A stretch of 64,000 nt of DNA from Candidatus Gastranaerophilales bacterium (GTDB lineage: Bacteria > Cyanobacteriota > Vampirovibrionia > Gastranaerophilales > Gastranaerophilaceae), in contig CALUPW010000004.1 of NCBI GenBank assembly GCA_944322785.1, forward strand, positions 124,001 through 188,000, in the 5' to 3' direction. Position numbers and translations under genes: made by a program. Position 1 is the stretch's first letter. The number at the start of each line of letters is the position of its first letter. Positions 18,545 to 26,407 of the stretch are shown piece after piece. The notes under the pieces were generated by a model. That model was not told the DNA's origin and ran no database searches. It saw nothing but the letters and a program-made list of their open reading frames with translations.

Positions 18545-19702
18545 TTATTTTAAATTCTGCATATTTCTTATCATTTCATTAGTTGTAACACCGCCTTTTT
18601 CAGGATCCATACAACCGCCTCCGTCCAGATATAAATCCTTGTTTACATTTCCTCTTATAAGAAATGCAAACAGGTCATACCCCCATTTGTTAGGCCCTTT
18701 ATTACCGTTGATATCCAGTGCGAATAAAGGTATGCTACCGTTGTTGCTGTAAAGCATTAAGATAATTCCATTTTTAAAAACGTATACATATCTGTCATTT
18801 AAAATCGCATTTTTTCTGAAATTTCCACACCCACTGGATTCTGATTCAGCTTCTTCATCACTCATCTCATGATCACTGTTTGCCTGCTTAACTGTATCTA
18901 AACCTTCGTATTCAGGAATACAGCCTTTATCATAAGCATCTCCTTCACAGGTTGATACAACTTGAAGTTTACTAATCATCTCGGGAATAAATGTCGTACA
19001 CTCGGTATGTTTCCCGGCGTGATCCTTAGGTAAGTCTTCATATTTTGAACAATTACCATACTCATCATGTTCCACACAAAAATCTTGTCCCGCATAAGGA
19101 CTTTTGTCCCAATAGTAACACTCTGCCACATACCCCATATCAGCACCCGTTTTTGTTATCGCCTGCTGGACTAAGGAATATGCAACCTTAAATTGTTGTT
19201 TTAAAACGTACTTTTGATACTTTCCGACTAGTGCCGGCAAAGTCATCGCAGCGACTATTCCGATTATGCCGAGTGTTATCAAAACTTCTGCCATGGTGAA
19301 GGCTGCTTTGCAGGACTTTTGGTGCCATAAGTGCCAAATTGAATTAACCTGCATTGACAGACTCTGACTTCCGTCAGAGTGACGGAATGTGGTGCGTGGC
19401 ATCCGGCTGCTTTCGTCACTCCGGATTGCAGGGCAAAGGATGTTCTGTTTGTTTGTTGACCACACAAAACTTTTGTCCGCAATGTCATTCTGAACTTGTT
19501 TCAGAATCTTGTTGGGATGATGAAATAAATTCAGCATGACAAAAGTTTTGTGCTCATTCATTGTTTCTGAGTCACAAGGTAGAAGCATAAAATCACGTTT
19601 CGACTCTCTCTCAACGGATTTTGCAGCCAGTCCGGAATGACTAATTGTTAAATCACACGCAGGAGCTGTTTTACGGGTTGCCCCCCCCCCCCCAAATTTC
19701 AA
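18545..19702 (-). CDS. prepilin-like protein with an abnormal, repeat-filled N-terminal extension (G-tract leader, off-phase from the ATG)
   Basis: The C-terminal about 240 residues form a type IV pilin-like protein. The cleavage-site region is KAAFTMAEVLITLGIIGIVA, followed by a long hydrophobic helix and a Cys-rich C-terminal domain ending near MIRNMQNLK. In a normal prepilin the leader is under about 25 residues. Here about 140 residues of low-complexity translation, encoded by palindromic repeats, precede it. The open frame starts at a TTG (19702) with no ribosome site. The plausible ATG at 19724 follows GAGGAG but reads into a 13-G tract and stops. Deleting one G would join it to the pilin frame. 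Internal initiation at the ATG of TMAEV would lack the prepilin leader. The gene may be silenced, phase-off or degraded. Confidence 0.65.
   Translation of the reverse strand: MKFGGGGATRKTAPACDLTISHSGLAAKSVERESKRDFMLLPCDSETMNEHKTFVMLNLFHHPNKILKQVQNDIADKSFVWSTNKQNILCPAIRSDESSRMPRTTFRHSDGSQSLSMQVNSIWHLWHQKSCKAAFTMAEVLITLGIIGIVAAMTLPALVGKYQKYVLKQQFKVAYSLVQQAITKTGADMGYVAECYYWDKSPYAGQDFCVEHDEYGNCSKYEDLPKDHAGKHTECTTFIPEMISKLQVVSTCEGDAYDKGCIPEYEGLDTVKQANSDHEMSDEEAESESSGCGNFRKNAILNDRYVYVFKNGIILMLYSNNGSIPLFALDINGNKGPNKWGYDLFAFLIRGNVNKDLYLDGGGCMDPEKGGVTTNEMIRNMQNLK
19361..19380. repeat. perfect 8-bp hairpin
   Basis: ACTCTGAC, TTCC, GTCAGAGT. It is one of the small palindromes filling the 5' part of the pilin-like gene. 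Confidence 0.85.
19379..19420 (+). repeat. 42-nt mosaic repeat, copy 2
   Basis: It aligns gap-free with 15111-15152, sharing the GTGACGGAA start and the CTTTCGTCACT end (A in place of one G in copy 1). Confidence 0.65.
19463..19552. repeat. 90-bp nested palindromic element with 15-bp perfect terminal inverted repeats
   Basis: The ends CACAAAACTTTTGTC and GACAAAAGTTTTGTG are exact reverse complements. Inside, TGTCATTCTGAA (19483-19494) can pair either with a close TTCAGAA (19500-19506) or with TTCAGCATGACA (ending 19541), giving competing hairpins. The structure resembles a tiny non-autonomous palindromic element (MITE/RPE-like). It encodes no protein of its own but keeps the surrounding frame open on the minus strand. 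Confidence 0.8.
19681..19693 (-). repeat. G tract, 13 nt (leader copy B)
   Basis: Thirteen consecutive C on the plus strand. From the ATG at 19724 the frame terminates after the tract; 12 or 15 G would place translation in the pilin frame. Confidence 0.9.
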
Positions 19703-19789
19703 TCATAGTCTGTTTTTTCACCATTTTTAGCTCCTCATTTTTATTCACATTTTTATAATAATATAACCTGTGTTTTAATTCAATAAAAC

Positions 19790-20716
19790 TTAAACATTTC
19801 CTGTCGAACTGTTTTTGTCATCTTCAAGCTGACGGATATCAATATTTGCATCCGCTTCATCCGAATATGTTGCCATGACCGGAATATCAATATCCACGTT
19901 AACGTCTGCATCAACCATTTCAATATCGTTTTTCGGAAATTCTTTAACCTTGCCGTCTTCCATTTTTACTGCAACCTTTCCGCTCAAGAATTGCAGATAA
20001 CAAACTTTACCGAGTCCCTCCGGCGTCATGACTGATGAACCGACAGGCGGCATGCCTTTTGCGGCATCTATGTAGTTTGAATATTCGTATGTAAGACAGC
20101 AAAGAAGCCGTCCGCAGGTGCCGGAAATTTTACCCGGCGCAATCGGCATCCCCTGATCTTTTGCCAGTTTTACGTTGATTGTCGCAAATTTTCTTAAAAA
20201 ACTTGAACAGCAGAAAGGCCGTCCGCAAATTCCCGTACCCTCAACTATGGAAGTTTCATCACGAACACCTATATGTCTAAGATCAATACGAACTCTTGTA
20301 AAAGTTTGGGTTAAATCTTTTAATAGTGCACGGAAATCAACTCTTTCCGGCGCTGTATAATAAAACGTAATTTTTCGTCTGTCAAATGTTATTCTGCATT
20401 GAACAAGGTTCATTACAAGTTTGTGCTGTTGTACAAGAGCCTGACATTTAAAAAATGCAGTAAGTTCTTCTTTTTTTATATCCTCCAGAGTTTGCAAATC
20501 CCGTTGTGTAAGAACTCTTATAACAGTCAAAGGTTCGGGTTTATTTTTGCTTTTTTCCCATAACTCGGAAATCTTCGAACAAACCATAAACGCCTTTAGA
20601 GCTTCCTCTCCTTTATCTGTTCTGACCAGAACCATCTGACCATCCTCAAGATGAATATTTTCCGGAACTTCTAACGGGTAAAATGTGTTTTTTATATAAT
20701 TTACTGCAAATTTCAT
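19790..20716 (-). CDS. ricT: PSP1-domain protein (RicT/YaaT-like)
   Basis: This 308-aa protein has the PSP1 C-terminal domain. The cysteine motif is clear: GICGRPFCCSSFL and SGTCGRLLCCLTYE near residues 165-215. Homologues in Bacillus (RicT) bind Fe-S clusters with RicA/RicF and act in RNA processing and development. RicA and RicF partners are not visible here. The start overlaps the gpsA stop by one base, so the two are translationally coupled. The family call is firm; the molecular role in this lineage is inference. Confidence 0.88.
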   Translation of the reverse strand: MKFAVNYIKNTFYPLEVPENIHLEDGQMVLVRTDKGEEALKAFMVCSKISELWEKSKNKPEPLTVIRVLTQRDLQTLEDIKKEELTAFFKCQALVQQHKLVMNLVQCRITFDRRKITFYYTAPERVDFRALLKDLTQTFTRVRIDLRHIGVRDETSIVEGTGICGRPFCCSSFLRKFATINVKLAKDQGMPIAPGKISGTCGRLLCCLTYEYSNYIDAAKGMPPVGSSVMTPEGLGKVCYLQFLSGKVAVKMEDGKVKEFPKNDIEMVDADVNVDIDIPVMATYSDEADANIDIRQLEDDKNSSTGNV

Positions 20717-21717
20717 TATACGTATCTTTCTTCTTCTTTCAACTTTCTATTCATTAATTTTTCCAGCAATGCCTGCGGTGTAATGTCTGTATAAACTGCT
20801 TCATAAATTGCAGATGACACAGGAACATCAATATTTAACTTTTTAGCAAGTTCGCATATAGCTTTTGAGGTTTTGACACCCTCTGCAACAGAACCCAATT
20901 CTGCAAGAATATCGTCTATTTTTTTGCCTTTTGCAAGCATTGAGCCTACTGTATAATTTCGTGACATCGGGCTTGAACAGGTTGCTATCAAATCCCCCAT
21001 GCCGGACAGCCCGTAAAGAGTTGAAGGATTGGCGCCCATTTGAATACTTACACGAACGACTTCGGCCATGCCACGAGTAAGCAATGTTCCTGTACAGTTG
21101 TCACCAAGCCCCATCGTTTTTGCAAATCCTGATGCAATTGCAATTACGTTTTTCAAACTTCCGCCGAGTTCAACTCCGATTACATCGGTATTTGTATATA
21201 ATCTGAATCTGGAGGGAACTGAACAGGCTTTTTGGACAAATTCGGCTGTTTTGATATCTTCGCATGCCACAGATGCTGCGGTCGGAAGTCCTGCAAGAAC
21301 TTCTTTTGCAAGAGTCGGTCCCGAAAGGATTGCAAGTTTTTGTTCGGGAAGAACGTCTTTTATAACTTCTGACATTCTCATCAATGAAGGAAGTTCAATC
21401 CCTTTTGATGCATTTACAAGAATTTGTTCGGACTTTATGCCTGCTTTTTTCAGATTTTCACAAACATCCCGTGTGCCTGAGGTTGCAACTACATTCAAAA
21501 TTATATGAGCATCTCTTATCGCATCTTCAAGGTCGGAAGTTATTTCAACCTTTTTATCCAGCTGAACTTCAAGAGGTTTTGATGTGTGTTTGTTCTTTAT
21601 CAAATCTTCGGATAAATCCTGCGCACGCCCCCATACCGTAACCTTTTCAAAATTATTCGTCAAAAGCCACGCCAGAGTAAGCCCCCAACATCCTGCTCCG
21701 ATTACTGTCAATTTCAT
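20716..21717 (-). CDS. gpsA: NAD(P)H-dependent glycerol-3-phosphate dehydrogenase
   Basis: GpsA reduces dihydroxyacetone phosphate to sn-glycerol-3-phosphate for phospholipid synthesis. The N-terminal Rossmann motif GAGCWGLTLAWLL has the GxGxxG spacing. Further signatures are VNASKGIELPSL, LSGPTLAKEV and the catalytic-site segment VELGGSLKNVIAIASG, followed by GLSGMGDLIATCSS. At 333 aa it is full length. It lies between murQ (40-nt gap upstream) and the PSP1 gene. Confidence 0.97.
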   Translation of the reverse strand: MKLTVIGAGCWGLTLAWLLTNNFEKVTVWGRAQDLSEDLIKNKHTSKPLEVQLDKKVEITSDLEDAIRDAHIILNVVATSGTRDVCENLKKAGIKSEQILVNASKGIELPSLMRMSEVIKDVLPEQKLAILSGPTLAKEVLAGLPTAASVACEDIKTAEFVQKACSVPSRFRLYTNTDVIGVELGGSLKNVIAIASGFAKTMGLGDNCTGTLLTRGMAEVVRVSIQMGANPSTLYGLSGMGDLIATCSSPMSRNYTVGSMLAKGKKIDDILAELGSVAEGVKTSKAICELAKKLNIDVPVSSAIYEAVYTDITPQALLEKLMNRKLKEEERYV

Positions 21718-21757
21718 AACTTTGTCCCCTCTTTTCTCTTGTTTGCGATTATCTTTT

Positions 21758-22654
21758 TTATACTGAAGCTGTCTTGGTATTCAAGAGTTTTCTTAAAACG
21801 CCTCTGTGTTTTTTAAGTTCAGCTCTTGCTGATTCAATATCAAGTTTCATTTCAAGCATGACAATTGCAGTTTTTATTTCCCAGTCACATTTTAAAAGTG
21901 CGGAAAGAGCGTCGCTGTGAGAAACATTTGCGATTTGTGCAACAATTCTTATCGCACGGTCTTTTAATTTTTCATTTACTGCCTGCAAATCAATCATGAA
22001 GTTTTCATAAGTTTTGCCTATCTTTATCATAGCACCTGTTGAAAGCATATTCAATATCATCTTTTGCGCCGTACCTGCTTTCAAGCGGCTGGATCCTGCA
22101 ATAACTTCGGGACCAACTTCCGCACAAATAACAAGTCCGGCTTCATCAGCAATACGTCCGTTAGGATTGCAGGTGACTCCGATAGTCTTGCAGCCGACTT
22201 CATCTGCCCGTTTTAAAACACCCATCAGATATTTAGGGTTGCCTGATGCTGAAATTACAACAGCAACATCATCCGGTGTTAAGATTGCCGCATCTTCATA
22301 CCCTAAATCAGGGTTGTCCTCAGCTCCTTCAATTGAATGTCTGATTGCTTTGTCTCCGCCTGCAATAAACCCTGTTACCATATCTTTAGGCACGCTGAAT
22401 GTCGGCGGGCATTCGGAGGCATCAAGAATTCCAAGCCTGCCGGAGGTGCCGGCGCCGAAATAGTATAATTTCCCGCCTTTTAAAAATTGTTTTGCGATTA
22501 AGTCGATACCTTCTGCGATATGTTCGGCTTCATCCTCAACTGCCAGAGCAACTATTTTGTCTTCATCATTCATCTTTTTAACAATTTCAATAGTCGGAAG
22601 AATATCAATATCCTTCGTGTTTTCATTTCGAAATTCCGTAATAATGTCGCTCAT
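21758..22654 (-). CDS. murQ: N-acetylmuramic acid 6-phosphate etherase
   Basis: MurQ cleaves the lactyl ether of MurNAc-6-P to give GlcNAc-6-P and D-lactate during cell-wall recycling. The SIS-fold signature FGAGTSGRLGILDASECPPTF-type region is near residue 65 and the active-site helix contains SIEGAEDNP. I set the start at 22654 (MSDIITEF) because GGAGG lies 7 nt upstream; a longer frame exists but would swallow that site. The product is about 298 aa, as usual. No MurP transporter or amgK/anmK gene is adjacent. Confidence 0.95.
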   Translation of the reverse strand: MSDIITEFRNENTKDIDILPTIEIVKKMNDEDKIVALAVEDEAEHIAEGIDLIAKQFLKGGKLYYFGAGTSGRLGILDASECPPTFSVPKDMVTGFIAGGDKAIRHSIEGAEDNPDLGYEDAAILTPDDVAVVISASGNPKYLMGVLKRADEVGCKTIGVTCNPNGRIADEAGLVICAEVGPEVIAGSSRLKAGTAQKMILNMLSTGAMIKIGKTYENFMIDLQAVNEKLKDRAIRIVAQIANVSHSDALSALLKCDWEIKTAIVMLEMKLDIESARAELKKHRGVLRKLLNTKTASV

Positions 22655-22699
22655 AAGGTACCTCCTTTTATCATTTATAAACACTAATTTACAAAAAGA

Positions 22700-23158
22700 C
22701 TATAATTTCATCAGATTTGCCATCTCTAATGCAGCTTTTGCAGCATCCGAGCCTTTGTTGCCGGCTTTTGTTCCAGCTCTTTCGATTGCCTGCTCAATAT
22801 TTTCTGTTGTCAGAACACCGAATATGACAGGAATACCGGTTTGCAGACTTACCTGAGCAATACCTTTGGAAAGTTCGGCGCTCACGTAATCAAAATGTGC
22901 GGTTGCTCCGCGTATAATTGCGCCTAAAGTTATAATTGCGTTATATTTGCCGCTTTTTGCAAACTTCTGCGCAGCAAGCGGAATTTCAAATGCTCCGGGA
23001 ACTTTTACAATATCAATGTTATCATCGGATACTCCGTGACGCTTGAGTTCATCAATTGCTCCTGATAAAAGTTTGGAGCCTATAAAATCATTGAATCTTG
23101 ATATTATTATACAAAATTTTTCATTTCCTGCTACTAACTGACCTTCGTATGTTTTCAT
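22700..23158 (-). CDS. ribH: 6,7-dimethyl-8-ribityllumazine synthase
   Basis: RibH joins ribityl-aminouracil to 3,4-dihydroxy-2-butanone 4-phosphate in the penultimate riboflavin step. The motifs [46 protein letters not shown] (with the catalytic His) and [12 protein letters not shown] are all present in a 152-aa protein, the usual size for the icosahedral enzyme. No FMN riboswitch-like fold is apparent upstream and the other rib genes are elsewhere. Confidence 0.98.
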   Translation of the reverse strand: MKTYEGQLVAGNEKFCIIISRFNDFIGSKLLSGAIDELKRHGVSDDNIDIVKVPGAFEIPLAAQKFAKSGKYNAIITLGAIIRGATAHFDYVSAELSKGIAQVSLQTGIPVIFGVLTTENIEQAIERAGTKAGNKGSDAAKAALEMANLMKL

Positions 23159-23256
23159 AAAATTTTCTCCAATTACTCTGCTTGAATAATATCCCTTAAA
23201 AATTTTTCAGCAAAGCCTTAACCTTTGTCTATGCACATATTTTAACTCATTTTAAG

Positions 23257-23961
23257 TTATTTTACAACAAAGGGGAGAAAAATCTTATAAAAAATATATA
23301 ATGCCGCAAGTATTAAAAGCACTCCGCTGATTTTTAAAAGTGCATCCGACAGTTTGTAAAAGTTTTTCCAGTTTTTGAGTTTTGCAGTTAAAAAACCTGC
23401 AAGGATAAGAATTATGCCCTGACCTATTGCAAACAAAAAGAGCATTACAACCGACTGTGCAAGGCTTGCGGAAAGTGATGCAAACGCCATTATTGCAGCA
23501 AGTATAGGGGTAGAACACGGGGTTCCGGCAAGAGCAAAAACAGCGCCGAGTAATACCGGGTAAAGATAGGTGTTATGCCCTTCACTTCTCGGCATTTCCT
23601 TTATCATGACAGGCAAATCAAAGTCAAGAATTCCAACCAGCTTCAAACCCATAATCAAGACAATTGATGCCAGAACTATTCCGAAATAGCCGCCTGCAAA
23701 TGAAACAAAAACTTTTCCGGTCAGAGCGCAGATTATTCCGATAATTGAAAAAACTATTGCGGTTCCGAGAACGAAAAAAATCATTTGCAAAAGAGTTTTG
23801 CCGGATTTTTCATTGGAATATCCGCCTATATATCCTACAATCAATGGAATCATTGCAAGAGAACACGGTGATATAGATGCGACAACACCGCCGAGAAACG
23901 AAAGCCAGAACAGAAGCGGAATATTTGCACTGTTTGTAAAAAGTTCTACATAGTTTTCCAT
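23257..23961 (-). CDS. ccdA: CcdA/DsbD-type thiol electron transporter
   Basis: This 234-aa six-helix membrane protein passes reducing equivalents from cytosolic thioredoxin to the outside. The two redox cysteines sit in the family positions, ISPCSLAMIP in helix 1 and GTPCSTPILA in helix 4, each next to Pro. Its start overlaps the stop of the upstream thioredoxin-like gene by one base. The pair therefore probably forms one extracytoplasmic reducing module, acting in cytochrome c maturation, disulfide reduction or peroxide defence. Confidence 0.93.
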   Translation of the reverse strand: MENYVELFTNSANIPLLFWLSFLGGVVASISPCSLAMIPLIVGYIGGYSNEKSGKTLLQMIFFVLGTAIVFSIIGIICALTGKVFVSFAGGYFGIVLASIVLIMGLKLVGILDFDLPVMIKEMPRSEGHNTYLYPVLLGAVFALAGTPCSTPILAAIMAFASLSASLAQSVVMLFLFAIGQGIILILAGFLTAKLKNWKNFYKLSDALLKISGVLLILAALYIFYKIFLPFVVK

Positions 23962-24383
23962 TATTTAAGTTCCTTCAGATAATTTTCCAAAACATCTTTT
24001 TCAATTGCGCCTTCAACACGCCGAACCTGTTTGTTGTTCGAATCCAGAAAAATCATTGTCGGAACTAATGTAATATTATATTTTTTTATTTGTTGATTTG
24101 TAAAATCTTTGCCGTCCTGAACCGAAATTTCTGTTAAAACAATTTTGTCTTCATAATTCGGAAAAACTTCTTTAAAAAGTTTGTTCATAGTCTGGCAGTC
24201 AAGACACATTGTCGAGGTGAATTTTAAGACCTGAGGTTTTCCGATTGCAACTTCTTCAATTTGTTGAACTTCCGGAGTTTCAACATTTGTTTTGGCAGTT
24301 GTTGAATTTGTACTGCTCAAAATCCAGAAAGCCACAAGCGGAACTACGAATATTAAAGCAATTATAATAATATTTTTTTTCAT
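23961..24383 (-). CDS. membrane-anchored thioredoxin-fold protein
   Basis: A single N-terminal hydrophobic helix (IIIIALIFVVPLVAFWIL) anchors a periplasmic thioredoxin domain. The redox motif is CLDC (in STMCLDCQTMNKLF) and the cis-Pro segment is TLVPTMIFLD. I chose the ATG at 24383 because GGAGAGG lies just upstream; a longer frame to 24416 is possible but lacks a ribosome site. Overlap with ccdA argues that CcdA keeps this protein reduced. Confidence 0.9.
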   Translation of the reverse strand: MKKNIIIIALIFVVPLVAFWILSSTNSTTAKTNVETPEVQQIEEVAIGKPQVLKFTSTMCLDCQTMNKLFKEVFPNYEDKIVLTEISVQDGKDFTNQQIKKYNITLVPTMIFLDSNNKQVRRVEGAIEKDVLENYLKELK

Positions 24384-24459
24384 AAAACCTCTCCTTTTCA
24401 ATTTACATATTATCATAAACTAAAAAGGATTTTTTAAAAAGGCCGTGCGGGTATTATTT

Positions 24460-24897
24460 TTATTGTCCTTGCGGGGGATTTGCAATTGCTTTTAACTTAT
24501 CCAGAGCATTTGCCATGCTGAACATATTGGCACCGAAATATGCCATTATACCGCCGACAGGGATAGTAAATATTGCAGTCAGCCATTTTTTCGGACTCAA
24601 AAATGACAATGCTCCTAAAACACCGACTGTGAAAAGAGTGCCGCCGAGAATTTTTTGTGTTGTCTGCATCTTTGATATTTGCGCAATACTCGGCATCTGA
24701 AGTTGCTGCGGCATTGTTTGAGGCTGCACTGCATGATTAAATTTATCTTCATTTAAAGGTTCTTTTAATTCCACTTCTTGAGCGTTATTTACCGGTGCGG
24801 GCGACTTTGCCTGCGGCTGCTCAATTTGTACCGTATTATCAGGATTAGCATTCCCAAAAGATGTTAAACCAAAATTTCTTAAAGAATTTATATGCAT
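24460..24897 (-). CDS. small membrane protein of unknown function
   Basis: Unrecognised 145-aa protein. The N-terminal half is soluble and rich in Gln, Pro and Asn (for example QPQTMPQQLQMPSIAQISKM). The C-terminal half has two hydrophobic segments (GGTLFTVGVLGALSFL and WLTAIFTIPVGGIMAYFGANM). An AAGGAGG ribosome site lies upstream of the ATG. The neighbouring minus-strand gene downstream is the thioredoxin-like protein, but nothing ties the functions together. Confidence 0.7.
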   Translation of the reverse strand: MHINSLRNFGLTSFGNANPDNTVQIEQPQAKSPAPVNNAQEVELKEPLNEDKFNHAVQPQTMPQQLQMPSIAQISKMQTTQKILGGTLFTVGVLGALSFLSPKKWLTAIFTIPVGGIMAYFGANMFSMANALDKLKAIANPPQGQ

Positions 24898-24997
24898 TAC
24901 ACGACCTCCTTGTTTTTATTAAAACAAAACAAGAAGTTTTTTGCCTTAATATCAGGTTTATTTTACAAAAATTTACCGTCTTGTAAAAATTATCTTT

Positions 24998-25162
24998 TTA
25001 AATATCTTCCGGCACAAAAAACACAGCTTTTTCGAGAAGTTCTCGTGTGTGTTCATAACAGCAGGAATTTTTTGTAATCTGCTGGTATTCCCTCACTATA
25101 TTCAAAACATCATCAACCGACATTTTAATAATTCTTCTTTTTCCTTCAATTATTCTTGCCAT
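24998..25162 (-). CDS. 54-aa small protein of unknown function
   Basis: A short open frame starts at ATG 25162 (MARIIEGKRRIIKMSVDDVL) and ends in EKAVFFVPEDI. It is preceded by AGGAAAGG at about 9 nt. Composition is amphipathic and charged, with two adjacent cysteines in the middle (NSCCYEHT). It fills the otherwise empty 367-nt gap between the 24.5 kb gene and the DUF3137 pair. The ribosome site, sensible start and protein-like composition argue for a real gene. I cannot name a function. Confidence 0.55.
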   Translation of the reverse strand: MARIIEGKRRIIKMSVDDVLNIVREYQQITKNSCCYEHTRELLEKAVFFVPEDI

Positions 25163-25264
25163 ACGTTACAACCTTTCCTGATTAATTATCGGCAAAAACT
25201 ATTGAAAACTTTTGAAAAATCATTTAAGAGTTTTAGAAATCTCAGGTAGAATTTGAAGTCTGTT

Positions 25265-26404
25265 TTAAAGTCCAGTTTTCTCATCAAGTTTGAAATAATC
25301 TATCAATGCCAGAATTGATATAAATTCATTAAAAAACACTTCAAGCTGTTTCGGACTGTTTAGCGGCGTAAATAAATTCCCGATTTCAAAAAGATTTTTG
25401 TTTGTTGATATCGCAAACATCAAATTTTCACCATAAAATGAGCATTTGACATCAGTTGTTTGAAACGCAGTCTGAATATTTTTGAACCGTTCCATAAAGG
25501 CTGTTGTGATTAAGTATCTGGCTTCAATTTGATCAGAGGAGTAAACTTTATATTTTTCAGCAAAATACGGATCTTCAAGTTTAACCTCACCTAAATTTTC
25601 TACTTTAAATTTCTTTTTTACACCTGTAAACAAGCTGAAAAATCCTGTTATTACAAAAAATAATGCGAGGAAAATACAGCAGTAAAATTCAGTGCTGTTA
25701 AATTCCAATCCGGCACTGAGTAACATAAAAATAAATATCAAAATAACGCCTATTGCAATAAAAATATATCTTTTAAATGCGCCGGTAATTTGCAAATCAT
25801 TATTGGAATAAATTATTGTATCATTATTTATTGTTTTATTAAATTGAACATCAAAAATAATACCTCTAAAAGACGTAAAAGGCATTCCGCCATTGGTTGG
25901 TGAATTTTGCAGAACCGCTTCATTAATTTTTAATTGAACCCCGTTATATTCACCGCAAAAACAGTCGTCTGAAATATATTCTGTAAACCCGACAAAAAGT
26001 TTACTTGCTTTTATTTTTTCTAACTCAATTTTGCTTTCATCGGTATCCCAATACAGATTACCAAGAATTTTTAAAATTTTGGAATAACAAAATGATTTTA
26101 CTTTCTTGCCAAATAAATTATTACAACCTATCGGAAACATTATGACGGCAATAAAAATTAAGATAAGTATCAAAAACAGAAATGAAAACAAAAATTCGGG
26201 TGTTTCCGTTACAAAATTAAATAGCAGCCAGGAACCAACTATAAAAATAAGTATTATTTTAAGTTCATTATAAATCATATTTTTTAGCTCAGATTTACGT
26301 TGTTTTTCAAATATTGCAAGCTCTGGCTCTATTTGCTCTTCAAAAATTTTTACAAATTCTTCTTTATATTGTTTTATTTTTATTTTTAAATCTTCTTTTA
26401 CCAT
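25265..26404 (-). CDS. DUF3137-family membrane protein, copy 2
   Basis: This 379-aa protein has two membrane hairpins: one around residues 50-95 (IILIFIVGSWLLFNFV and FLILILIFIAVIMFPIG) and a second around residues 215-260. Soluble regions lie between and after them. The C-terminal segment (YLITTAFMERFKN, KCSFYGENLMFAISTNKNLF) is typical of DUF3137. It lies 3 nt downstream of a close paralogue. The last about 50 residues are almost identical in the two copies while the first two thirds diverge strongly. The function of the family is unknown. Confidence 0.85.
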   Translation of the reverse strand: MVKEDLKIKIKQYKEEFVKIFEEQIEPELAIFEKQRKSELKNMIYNELKIILIFIVGSWLLFNFVTETPEFLFSFLFLILILIFIAVIMFPIGCNNLFGKKVKSFCYSKILKILGNLYWDTDESKIELEKIKASKLFVGFTEYISDDCFCGEYNGVQLKINEAVLQNSPTNGGMPFTSFRGIIFDVQFNKTINNDTIIYSNNDLQITGAFKRYIFIAIGVILIFIFMLLSAGLEFNSTEFYCCIFLALFFVITGFFSLFTGVKKKFKVENLGEVKLEDPYFAEKYKVYSSDQIEARYLITTAFMERFKNIQTAFQTTDVKCSFYGENLMFAISTNKNLFEIGNLFTPLNSPKQLEVFFNEFISILALIDYFKLDEKTGL

Positions 26405-26407
26405 TTT

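Noticed and set aside
18545-19702. Reading the pilin-like frame as a genuine long-leader protein
   Set aside because: Prepilin leaders are short, and the first 140 codons here are translated palindromic repeats without protein-like composition.
23159-23256. FMN riboswitch upstream of ribH, and a T-box upstream of thrS (48914-49018)
   Set aside because: The gaps are too short (about 100 nt) and lack the conserved motifs of either structure.
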